This document shows positions 1-8,911 of a DNA stretch of 29,579 nucleotides, one piece after another. This stretch comes from Ophioceras dolichostomum (Eukaryota; Ascomycota; Sordariomycetes; Magnaporthales; Ophioceraceae). The notes below the pieces were generated by a model. The model was given only the letters and a program-made list of their open reading frames with translations, was not told where the DNA came from and did not search any database. The stretch is taken from assembly GCA_003049485.1 (NCBI GenBank), contig PYST01000428.1:1-29579 (forward strand), in the 5' to 3' direction. Each line of letters begins with the position of its first letter. Position 1 is the first letter of the stretch. Position numbers and translations under genes: made by a program.

Positions 1-481
1 AAAAACCCCAGCCCACCCAGTCCACTGCACTAAAGCCTGGGCCAAACGCAAGCTTTGGCCTATCACTGACCCCCCGCCAGAGCGGGACAAGGCCGCCTAC
101 TGGGAGAGCCTTTGCTCTTCCAGGAATTCGTGGAGAAAACGGCTTTCTTCACAGATATCTGCCCCAGACGCTGAGCGCCAGGGCCTAGCTGTCTGCTGGC
201 CAACTTAACACCCCGCCGCAACGGCATCAGGTTGATCTCTTTCATGTCCATAAAGCAGATCAGCGCACGCGCAGACAAACATTGGCCGAGTGCCGGGCTC
301 AACCTATGCGGAGACCGGAAAGCGGAGCGCACTACAGGTGTGCCTTAGGCTCGCAAGGGCTAAGGGTTTGAAATGCTAGCTGCCGAGTTTAGGTAGCCGC
401 TAGCACGTCCTATACCCCTCGGGAGGTCGGGCCTGGACAGCCCTCGGACGTTAAATAAACCATTAACCATTAACCATTAAC
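1..481 (+). mobile_element. 3' end of a Tad-like LINE retrotransposon (5' part outside the window)
   Basis: The forward frame from base 2 reads a zinc-knuckle-like tail with the pattern TPAHPVHC, followed by a Trp/Lys-rich stretch. After one frameshift near base 115 it ends in FFTDICPRR and a stop. The same order of motifs (TPAHMVYC, then FFTEICP) occurs at the C-terminus of the better preserved LINE on the other strand at the right edge, so both are remnants of related elements. About 300 bases of 3' untranslated sequence follow, closed by three CATTAAC units, which is the kind of short-repeat tail non-LTR elements leave. The zinc knuckle at the end of ORF2 is known from Tad-like fungal LINEs. 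The frameshift shows the copy is dead. The assignment rests on the internal comparison, not on a search. Confidence 0.68.
461..481 (+). repeat. (CATTAAC)x3 LINE 3' tail
   Basis: Three exact copies of the 7-mer CATTAAC close the left LINE remnant. The next bases are already in the reading frame of a zinc-finger relic, so this repeat marks the 3' insertion boundary. Confidence 0.7.
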
Positions 482-484
482 AAT

Positions 485-800
485 ATCCGATCCAAAGAAC
501 GGAAAAAGAAGAATTTGGCAATAAGGCGGTTCGTTTGCCCCTGCTGCGACCAAGCATTCGGCGAGCGTTCAATAGCTAAAGAGACATATAGTGCAATTTT
601 GCACGAAAGCTCCTGAAACCCCTGAATTGATGCCGCCTGAGCCGCAGAGGGCGGTAAAAGTCGAATCTTCCTCTTCGGACCCTCACGTTATCCGACGCAA
701 GGAACAGAGACGTAAGGATTTGGAAGCTAGGAAATTTGTTTGCCCTTATTGCGACCGAGCATACCCGTCGTAGCGTGGACAAGTACATGCAGCAGGTCTG
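485..800 (+). pseudogene. Two decayed copies of a C2H2-type zinc-finger segment
   Basis: Two segments read almost the same peptide in different frames. The first (485-616) runs from IRSKERKKKNLAIRRF into FVCPCCDQAFGERS and stops at 614. The second (about 690-773) reads IRRKEQRRKDLEARKF, then FVCPYCDRAYPS, and stops just before 776. Both carry the CPxC-D-x-A-F/Y start of a C2H2 finger behind a basic helix, but the histidine half is lost to stops or frame changes. The stretch between them (about 600-690) is acidic and Pro/Ser-rich. The LINE tail touches the first copy directly, which suggests insertion into, or beside, a zinc-finger gene. The parent gene is not in the window. That this is a zinc finger is an inference from motif shape. 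Confidence 0.5.
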
Positions 801-824
801 CAAACAGGCCCCTAGATAGCACCC

Positions 825-1048
825 TGTTTGCTGATAAGGAACGCCCAGGGAGGAACACATCTGTTTGCTGAATAGGGATGATAATACCCAGGGAGGAACA
901 TACACATCTGTTCGCTAAATAGGGCTGATGATATGGAACGCCCAGGGAGGAGCACATTTGTTTGCTCGATAGGGCTAATAATAACGAACGCCTAGGAGGA
1001 GCATATGCTAAATGGGGTTGAGAACAAGGAACGATTAGGGAGGAATAC
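825..1048. repeat. Degenerate tandem repeat, about five units of 37-50 bp
   Basis: Each unit begins with a form of TGTTTGCTGAATAGGG and ends with CCCAGGGAGGAACACATC. Five units follow each other with substitutions and small deletions. There is no coding frame on the + strand. On the minus strand the repeat gives a short repetitive open frame, which is more likely a consequence of the repeat than a gene. It starts right after the zinc-finger relics. Confidence 0.75.
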
Positions 1049-1313
1049 TGCTGGCGGCACTGGGCGGAATGTTCCGCCTTGTTTTCCTACGAACAGACTT
1101 TTTGACACTGAGTAAGCAAAATAATAGAGGAGAAAAGCGGCGAGTAAATAGGAGGTACAAATAAGACAAGACAGAGCGAAGTGTAATGAAACTCGGGCGC
1201 CCTTCCTTAGCTTTGGAGATCCAAGTGCGGCGTCTGCGATTGCGTGAGACACATTTCCCCGCCTAGTTGTGGGTTCGATTCGTCTCGATCATGTTTAGTG
1301 TGGTGCCTATTCA

Positions 1314-2415
1314 CTAGGCCTCTTCTTCCTCTTCGACACTCATAGGGGAACCTGAAATCGTACTTGGGGATTCACACACGCCGTCTGCGTCGCTCAGTTG
1401 TATGTGCATGTCGTTTTGGCCGGACACACTCTCGTTGGGGTAGAGGACCTCCTTTGCGTTAGCTTTCAAATTCTCGAGAGCCTCCGTCACCAGCTCGATC
1501 TTCTGGTCCTTCCGGGCCCGGTCGGGGCCCTCGGCGGTGTCCTCGGCACCTTGCGTGAACGTTTTCTTGTCGAACAGGCTAGCGCATGAGTATTCCTCAG
1601 CCATCCCCAGCATGTTTTTCGCGTAAATTGCCCTCGACCACTCAAAGAACGCGGAGGCAACTTCCAGATTGACACGATCCTTCTGCAGGTGACCAGCGGT
1701 CTGGAGTAGGCGGGCATAAACCACATGGTTCGAGGGGGCGTCACAGGTTTTGAACGCCGCCACGAGCACGGCCTCGCAGCTATCTAACAGTCCGTTCTCC
1801 TGCAGATAACTGATGGCAAGCTTGAGTAATTAGCCCACGGAATAGTACTTTGGGAATCTCGGGGTTGGTAGGTAATTAGGTACTGGGTACTGGGTAGGTT
1901 TCTACTCACCACGCGGCGAAAGAAAGACACCAAGAAAGATCATCGAACTCGCCCGTGGTCGCAAACGGACAGTGCGTGCCATTTATTACGTCTTCGTCCC
2001 AGGAGGCTGAGATGGTACAGTCCACGAGTCTTTTGGGTTTGAAGTCCTTCCTGTAGTCGAGATCTTCGAAGCGAGCCGCCAAGGCGATGACGTGCTGGAT
2101 GTAGCTCATGCACTCGGGCCAGTGGCGGCGGTTTTCGGTCTCATGGCCGTGTTTTTGGTCTGGAAACCTTTTATTGAGAAAGTTGGCGGTAATTTTGATA
2201 TGCTCTCTCTGAGCATCTTCCAGGTGCGTGAACACTTTAGCGTAGTAACTGAGGACCTGGTGGTGGATCGAGAATGACTTGTAGGTTTCGTCTCGCTGTG
2301 CGAGGCCGCGCATGGCCAACTCCTCAACCGCGTCGTTGACGCTAGGTCGGTCATATTGCGTTAGTAGCAGACATACCTGATTGGTATTCTCTCTCTCATT
2401 TAGAGGTCTGGGCAC
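1314..2415 (-). CDS. C-terminal fragment of an NB-ARC/TPR (NLR-like STAND) protein
   Basis: Two exons (2415-1910 and 1809-1314) join across a 100-nt GT-AG intron (1810-1909); the splice keeps the frame and makes a continuous helical protein. The first exon reads like the winged-helix and linker part that follows an NB-ARC ATPase in fungal NLR-like proteins: EELAMRGLAQRD, then FSIHHQVLSYYAKV, and later HWPECMSYIQHVIALAARF. The second exon is helical with a TPR-like pattern (YLQENGLLDSCEAVL) and ends in an acidic tail, SVEEEEEA. No P-loop or NB-ARC core is present upstream. The minus-strand sequence above 2415 reaches stops quickly, even if a further possible 52-nt intron (2377-2428) is used. 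The gene is therefore truncated at its 5' end, or is a pseudogene, and would not signal as an intact NLR. It lies downstream of, and in the same direction as, the carotenoid oxygenase. Confidence 0.6.
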
Positions 2416-2641
2416 AACTTGAACTTACTTGATGCTACTCCCGCATAGTTCCGCGGCCTCTTTTGAAAGGCCAACAGTGTTGTGGCGGCCCCAGGCTTTG
2501 TGTTTGGGTTAGGGCGGGTCCGGCCGGCATACCATGCCTCAGCTAATATCCTCACAATGCAAACAGATAATCAAAGGAAAGAACAAGCACACAAAGAAAT
2601 AAAGAAATCAGACGAGTCCGTCACCCCTGATCAGCCAACCC

Positions 2642-4689
2642 CTACTCATCAGGAGCAGAACCAGGAGCAGCAGTTACACCATCACCAGAACCACCAGTCT
2701 TCCCAACGTGCTGCCCATGGAACCCAAACCCAATAGGGAACCCACACTCCGCCCTCCCCATCTCCACCATCGTCCTCGCATCCAAGCACAGCAAATAGCT
2801 CCTCTCCAGATGCCCATCCAGCACGACGCTCAACAGACACCCGTCGTCCTCCTCCGTCGCGCCGGGCCGCGCCACGAAGATGGCCTCTCCCGGCGTGTGG
2901 CCGTGCGGCTGGTTCGCCCAGAACAGAGCCTCGCCCGTGTCCATGTCCGTCTTGATGACCGTGTCGTTCAGCGTCGAGTACAGGCGCGTCGACATGCCGT
3001 AGACGTAGCGGCTGCGCTTGGTGGCGTAGGCCGGGTTGATGGTCGGCAGCTCGCCGCAGGAGGGGCTGCGGATCGAGAGGAGCTTGAGGCCGGCGCCTTG
3101 GTGGATGTTGGCGGGGTTGAATTTGCCGCTGATACTGGCGCCTTGGTTGTTGCCTGTGACGACGGTGCTGTTGCCGGCGCCGGCTGAGGCGGCGGAGGGC
3201 ACGCGGAAGCTGTACCGCGTTAGGCTCGGCAGGGCGTTCTTCCTGCTCGTCTCGTCGCTCCAGAACTTGTCGCCCGCGCCGTCGCGGTTTGTAAGCGCGT
3301 CGAAGTACAGCGACCGCAGGATGTCGAAGTTGGCGTACTCGACCAGGTCGCAGTTGATCGTGTCGAAGCCTAACTCTTCTCCACCTTCTCCTTCTCCATC
3401 CTTAACAACACCTTCGAAGGCGTTGACCGAGTGGAAGAAGAAGCTCGCGTCCGTCTCGTGCAGCGCCACGATGCCCCGCTTGGCCGCGGTGCGGTCTATA
3501 AAGAGCCACTTCGTCTTGTGCTTCGGGTCGAACGGCTCGATGGCGTCCATGACGTTGCCCTTGAGCAGGATCGAGGCGCCTTTCAGGCCGATGCGCGCGC
3601 CCGCCAGACATAAGACGACGTAGCGCTCCGTCAGGAAGAAGGAGTGCGTGTAGATGGCCTTGATGGAGCTGTGGCCGAATTTGGCGAGGATTTCTGTCTT
3701 GCCGGTGGCGGCGCGGATGCAGAAGATGCGGTAGGTCGGCGTCGGGCCGAAGTCCAGGTTGAAGTTGTACACGTCGCCCGTCAGGGGATCCCTGGTTGCG
3801 TGGGCGCACGAGAGGGGGCCGACAAGGTCCGGGTGCAGCTGCTCCTGCATTGCGAGACCTAGGGGCTCGAGGGTGTTGGGGTCGACCTTGCTGATGGTGC
3901 TCGTGTCGGTGAGCATCCAGAGGGGTTTTTCCGCCTTGTGGCCTGAGCTGCTGCCAGCCGTGGCGCTGGCAGTGGCAGCATTGGCAGTAGCAATGGCTGT
4001 GTCGGCGGACCCGCCGACGAACGACGCGCGAGATGTCTTGGATAGGTTCTCGACGTGTACGGGAGGGTCGCTCATGACCGTAACGGAGACGTTCTCCAGC
4101 CCCTTTTTGACTTGTTTGGCTCGGTCGAAGGACGTGGCCGTCTTGAACGTCACCATCATCTTGCCGAACAGGCCGATGCAAGGGTCCCGCTTCTGGCCGA
4201 AGCTCAGGAGGCCGCTAGTCCCGTGCTTCTTGATGTAGTTGACCAGCGTGTCGGACTGGCGCCGGGAGGAGTACATCACGCGCACCTTTCCGTCGTCGTC
4301 TGCGATTATCTCGAACTTGTGGGCGTGGCCCAGGCCATCGAACCAGTGCGATATGCGGTGGGTGCCCTTCGGAGTGCCCTCGACCTGGGAAGGTCCGGGA
4401 CCTATTCGGAAGAGCGATCCTGCCGCCCAGGCGGGGATCGCGCCGGAGACTGGAAGCTCTATTGGGCCACGTTCCTCCTTGAGTCCTTCGAACTGCGAGT
4501 CTGTTAGCTAGTGCCATGACTCTCGAGCCGTTGTTGTCAGATTCAGGGGTAGCGACCAGGTCTTGGGAACCCTGGTGAAGTGAAAGTACTTACGCCGGCG
4601 ATGTTGGGCCAGTCCTGGAGGAAGCGACGACGTTCCTCCTCGGTAGGAGGAGCGCCGGTTTGAGTCCCGGACATGGCGGGTTTGTACAT
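2642..4689 (-). CDS. Carotenoid cleavage oxygenase (RPE65/CCD family)
   Basis: Two exons (4689-4594 and 4492-2642), joined across a 101-nt intron starting GTAAGT, encode about 648 residues. The join gives WPNIAG-FEGL, followed by GPIELPVSGAIPAWAAG and FRIGPG, the usual N-terminal signature of the family. The four histidines that hold the catalytic Fe(II) can all be placed: about H263 (CAHATRDP), H315 (IYTHSFFL), H386 (FFFHSVNAF) and H624 (GFHGQH). These enzymes split a double bond of carotenoids, apocarotenoids or stilbenes with O2. Fungal members include retinal-forming, torulene-cleaving and resveratrol-cleaving types, and the sequence alone does not tell me which this is. Two low-complexity inserts (Ala/Thr-rich near residues 190-220, and a Gly/Asn-rich loop further on) are not part of the core. 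The start could be M1 or M6. No signal peptide, so probably cytosolic or lipid-associated. Confidence 0.9.
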
Positions 4690-4843
4690 GCGTGGCTGGT
4701 GCGTTTTTGATGAGGAATGTTGTGGGACTGTGAGAATGCTAGATGAGACGGGGCTTGTGTTGGTGATGTTGGAGTTTGTGTTGGAACATAAAGGAGAGGA
4801 AGACTGAATGACGATCCAGTGGAATCAAGGCATGCGGATGGCC

Positions 4844-4854
4844 TTTTTAAATAG
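4844..4854 (-). promoter_or_regulatory. TATA-like box of the carotenoid oxygenase gene
   Basis: Read on the minus strand, this is CTATTTAAAAA, about 155-165 bases before the proposed start codon. It is the only TATA-like run close upstream. Function is inferred from position. Confidence 0.4.
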
Positions 4855-4916
4855 AAAGATTTCGCGGCCTCAAAAAGGGTAGACCTTATGTGAGAGGGGG
4901 TCGGCAACACAGTGAG

Positions 4917-4927
4917 GATCTTTCGAT
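4917..4927 (-). promoter_or_regulatory. Candidate light-response-like element (GATC-TTT-CGAT)
   Basis: The paired GAT motifs GATCTTTCGAT lie about 230 bases upstream of the carotenoid oxygenase start. Neurospora light-response elements bound by the White Collar complex consist of closely spaced GATN repeats, and carotenoid genes are often light-induced in fungi. The match is short and may be chance. Confidence 0.25.
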
Positions 4928-7468
4928 GTAAGGTTCAATGGTTAATGAAGAAAGAATCTGTTTTATAACTATTCCTCATTGGCTGATTTTCTGCCTTGCA
5001 GGAACACAATGTGAATGAGAACTAGGTCAGAACTGAACAATAACAGGGCTGGCCCCGTGTACCAGGGGCCTCACAGACCAGTTGGTGAACTCCTCTAAGT
5101 GGGCGGACATGGCACCTCCACCAGAGCGTCTGTGCCGCTTGAATGTGACTGCAGATGGACTTCGAGAGACTCAACTCCATGAGCAAGCTCTTTGGCTGTT
5201 CTCACCATCCACTGGTGGGTAGGGAATGTATTTTGCGTGGTGGTGCTGAGCCGAAACGCAGAGGGCTGGGATGAAGGGAAAGATGAAGGGGCAAGGGTTA
5301 CCGTGCATTACCAGGTCCTCGACGAACCGAAGTTCTTAGTATGCAGGCGCACTGCCCACATGACCCCTTGGAGGTGCCGACCCAGATCTCTGGAGCTGCA
5401 GAACAAACTCCGATCCCTGCAGGACTCACCCCCTGAGCTCCGGTCAGGGCTTGTCTTCGTTAACAGCTATATAGGAGGCTCTTCTAACTCCGTGGGTGTG
5501 TCTCGGTCGCTATGGTTGGTTACAGCTGCCTGCCTGACAATAACTGTGTCCTTGGGAGACCGTATTGCAGGTCGCTTCTGGACGCTTGTCGTGTCGTGAT
5601 GGGAGTCGTGGAGGTGAAGATCTCACTGTTTTTTCGTGAGGCATGGGGAAAGCGAGTGACATATGAAGGATACAAATTCGAGGTGTGGAGTTAGACACAG
5701 CCGCCCCTTTCATAGCAGTGACACGCCCCCAGTGAAGGTAGAGCGGAAGTAAGGGTGCGGATGCTGGACCGGCATTACTGACGTTCCAGAAAGCGAAAGT
5801 GGGATGGGATCGGTATCTATAATAAGACAACACTAATACGATAACGACTTGACCGCCGGTTGTGGCCAAGCAACTCTCTTCATCCACCCATCCCTTCTCA
5901 CGACTATGGGGGAAAACAGGCAGCTCAACCACGTTTGGCGAGCTTCTATTTGGTCGTGGCCGCCAATATCTGCTGCACCAGCCCGCAGTAGCCTCTTTTT
6001 ACCCATTGCTGCAGGTTACACAGCATCAAGGCGCTAATTGGAGCAGATTGGAGCAGTTGGTAGAGTGCCAACCAACGCGGGCGATGCGGGGGACGCGGAA
6101 AGGATGCAAGGCGGTCTTGGCGAAGCCGAATTGGTGCATCATAAGCGAGGAGGCGTCCATCGGGAACGGGTATTAGCGTTAGACGTTAGTTTGGACCCTC
6201 CCTCCCTACACTCTCCTTCCCCTCTCCTACGTACATATATCCTCGCATGCATGGTAACGTTGGTAGCGTTGGTAGCGATGGTAGCGATGGTAGCGTTGGT
6301 AGCGTTGGAGATATTTTTCTAGGCGTCTATTGCTAGCGTGCACTCACTACCGGGCAAAAGCCCCCGCTGCATCTCTCGACTCGTCCGATCCGGCACACGG
6401 ACGAAAGAAATCAGATCTCGAGAGGAACAAGGATATCTGTTCAGCTGCTGGGCTGTCGACGGGTGGCGGCACGAAAAAGGGCGCCACAAACGCCCCTGGA
6501 ATTTAAGTATCCCGTAATTACCGCCAGCCTTCGATGCCCGAGATCCCGGGACATGTGAGAGAGGCCCGGGCACTAAAGGCGTACCCGTGAAAGACAACCT
6601 CGCCGATACAATGTTGCCCAGACATCCGTAACCTGCGCAGGGCGACTCACGTACCGGGTGGAGAAGACTGAGAGTGAAATATCGGTGAGCCGCGAGCATC
6701 TGGTCAGTTACACGCAGATGAAACGAAGGACGCCCATCAGAAGCTAAGAGGGGAATAGTAAATAGTAATTTATTAGTAAGACGCACGTAAGTTGCGCTGA
6801 TACATACAAAGCATCATATGGAGGTATCATAAATCGAAATATAACTGAAGGGCAGCTCAACGCCATGAGGGCAGGTATCAAGAATCAAGGTGCGACTCAT
6901 GCGAGTGACTGGAGTAACCTCGTTGTCTGTATAATGTAGGAGCGGGAGAGTGGTGGATGAGGCTCACGAGTCGCAAGTGAAGTCTTGTGAACCACCTTGT
7001 GTTTAACAAGTTAATAACTTGATAATTACATGCGGAAAAGTCGCGGTGTAAGCTCACTCGCTATGGGAATAGAGTCACTCATGACTTATGGCGTGCAGGC
7101 CTGCAGGGGAATCTATGTGGTTTCGTCACCCGCGCATCTCGGTCTGGACTCTGGAATTGCGAGACAGAAGATGCTAAAAGAGAAGGAGTGCTCTGGTTGA
7201 AATAGGGATCCTCTTGCAGCTTGACTTATATTATTGCGTATTGGAGCTTCATGTCCTGGAGAGGAGCGCCGATACGGAGAGGAGTGTGCCTTCGCCAGGT
7301 GACTCATTGAACCCCTCACTTAGTAACGCGATCCGATGCGTTGCGATCTTTCGAGCTTTGATCGACACCTACCTTGCCTACGCCCAGCCGATTACGTCTA
7401 CACATCGGATACTATACTGTGGTAACAGAGTCTAACCTTCCGGGCATGCGATTAATAGCTTTTGCCGG
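4928..7468. other. Gene-free stretch of about 2.5 kb
   Basis: I see no convincing gene. Open frames at 5192-5599, 5510-5932 (minus) and 6319-6786 (minus) have no recognisable motif, domain or splice structure, and the last starts on GTG rather than ATG. The only clear structure is a 9-bp tandem repeat at 6253-6306. The stretch from about 6720 to 7060 is richer in A+T than the neighbouring genes. The right part should hold the promoter of the M20 peptidase gene, but no distinct TATA box stands out. Confidence 0.5.
6253..6306 (+). repeat. Minisatellite, six 9-bp units GGTAGCGWT
   Basis: Six consecutive units: one GGTAACGTT followed by GGTAGCGTT or GGTAGCGAT. All three frames stay open through it because the period is a multiple of three, which explains the Val/Ala-rich translation in one frame. 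Confidence 0.85.
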
Positions 7469-8911
7469 ATGACGCCCTCCCCAAGTCAGGAACAAACAGA
7501 TCACGCGATGGACGCCCAGGCTCTTCTCCGCGAGATCGACGGAGACCGCGCAGCACACATCCGGTTTCTGCGGGAATTCGTCCAGGCGCCGTCCCCAAAC
7601 CCGCCGGGGGACACGAGAGATGCAGCCGCGGTGATCGTCGCTTACCTCCGCCGCAGCGGCGTCGAGCCCGAGACGGTGGCGCCACGGCCCCACATGCCCA
7701 ACATCGTGAGCGACTTTGAGTGCGGGGCCGGGCCCGCCGGAGCCGGCTCTTCCGCGACTCCAGACCCCGAAGACGCGAAGGGAAAGCGTCTGATCATGAA
7801 CGGTCACATCGACGTCTTCCCTGTTGCGGCGGGACCTACGGAGCATACGGATGACAAGGGGTTTGGGGATGGTGACGGCGTCTACCCCGGATGGAAGCAC
7901 GGCGGGCCGTGGTCAGGCCACCTCGACGAGTCCGAGGGACGTCTGTACGGCCGCGGCGTGGTGGACATGAAGGCCGGCACAGCCGCGAGCGCGATCGCGT
8001 TCACGTACCTGCACAAGTACAGGGATCAGCTGCGGCGGGGCGGCAGCGTCGGGCTCTGCGCCGTCTCGGACGAGGAGACGGGCGGCCGGTGGGGTAGCAG
8101 ATACCTCCTTGAGCACCCCAGCCAGGCCGACCGGTGGAAGGGCGACTGCATGATCAACGCGGAGCCGGGCGGGCTGGGCACGATCCGCTTCGCTGAGAAG
8201 GGGACGCTCCGGCTCACGTTCGAGGTGCGAGCGCGGGGCTGCCACGGCGCGTATCTCCATCTCAGCGAGGGGGCCGTCAGGATTGCGGCTAGGCTCATTG
8301 GCGAGCTTGTGGCTGCCGTTGAGGGCATCGAGCCGGCCATCGATCCTGGGCTGAAGGCGCAGATGGAAAGCGGCGAAGTCCGCGACGCGATCGACGCCGC
8401 GATGGGCCGTAGCGCTGCGGACATCGCGCTGAGGCCGACGGTTAACATCGGCACCATCCGCGGCGGGGTCAAGGTCAACATGATACCCGACAATTGTGAG
8501 TTCGAGGCCGACGTGCGGCTACCCATAGGCTTGGGAAGGGAAGCTGTGATGGAAGTCATCAACGGGGTCGTAGCGGCAAATTCAGGGGCGGCAGTGACGG
8601 TTCAGGAGGCAGCCAGCAACCCGGCGGCGACATGCGCGCACGATCATCCTATGGTTGGTCCGTTGGCCCGGCACGCAAGGGCGGTGATGATGGAATCGAA
8701 AAAGGGGGAGGAAAGGGGGCCAGTGGCCATCCCTTCGCTGGGGGCGACGGACTGTAAGTTTTGGCGATATCACGGCGTACCCGCGTATGTGTTCGGCGTC
8801 TCCCCTGAAGGGATGGCATCGACGAACGAGTCGGTCTTGGTCGAGGAGTTCTTGGCGGTCGTGAAGACCCATGCCCTTGCGGCGTGGGAGTACCTCGGCG
8901 GCAAACCCTGA
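7469..8911 (+). CDS. M20 family metallopeptidase/deacylase (ArgE/DapE/ACY1-like)
   Basis: One uninterrupted frame of 480 codons. The di-zinc site of family M20 is visible in order: NGHIDVFP (H113, with catalytic-support D115), GRGVVDMKAG (bridging D166), SDEETGG (E202 general base, E203 ligand) and NAEPGG (E232). The small dimerisation domain follows, with RARGCHGAYLHL (H259), and then the return to the catalytic domain in SLGATDCKFWRYHGVP. Near the C-terminus, where many M20 enzymes keep a last zinc-binding His before a conserved Glu, the text is MASTNESV, so that ligand is not evident. Likely reaction: hydrolysis of an N-acyl amino acid or a dipeptide; the substrate cannot be read. No signal peptide, so probably cytosolic. 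M14 at 7508 (MDAQALL) is an alternative start closer to the usual N-terminus. The gene has no intron, unlike most neighbours. Confidence 0.9.
   Translation: MTPSPSQEQTDHAMDAQALLREIDGDRAAHIRFLREFVQAPSPNPPGDTRDAAAVIVAYLRRSGVEPETVAPRPHMPNIVSDFECGAGPAGAGSSATPDPEDAKGKRLIMNGHIDVFPVAAGPTEHTDDKGFGDGDGVYPGWKHGGPWSGHLDESEGRLYGRGVVDMKAGTAASAIAFTYLHKYRDQLRRGGSVGLCAVSDEETGGRWGSRYLLEHPSQADRWKGDCMINAEPGGLGTIRFAEKGTLRLTFEVRARGCHGAYLHLSEGAVRIAARLIGELVAAVEGIEPAIDPGLKAQMESGEVRDAIDAAMGRSAADIALRPTVNIGTIRGGVKVNMIPDNCEFEADVRLPIGLGREAVMEVINGVVAANSGAAVTVQEAASNPAATCAHDHPMVGPLARHARAVMMESKKGEERGPVAIPSLGATDCKFWRYHGVPAYVFGVSPEGMASTNESVLVEEFLAVVKTHALAAWEYLGGKP

Noticed and set aside
576..957. Overlapping minus-strand frames rich in repeated CSSLGVPY text
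   Set aside because: They are translations of the degenerate tandem repeat and the zinc-finger relics, with no independent support.
1262..1290. T-loop-like GGTTCGATTC
   Set aside because: No upstream D-arm or acceptor stem pairs with it.
5192..5599. 135-codon plus-strand frame between the carotenoid oxygenase and the M20 gene
   Set aside because: Composition is unlike the real genes nearby, and no motif or homology pattern is visible.
6036..6120. tRNA-like D-arm text (GCAGTTGGTAGAGTGCC)
   Set aside because: No matching anticodon arm, T-loop (GTTCRAnnC) or acceptor pairing was found at the right distances.
6319..6786. 155-codon minus-strand frame
   Set aside because: It begins with GTG, has no recognisable domain and no splice structure. 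It may be an element relic but I cannot support it.
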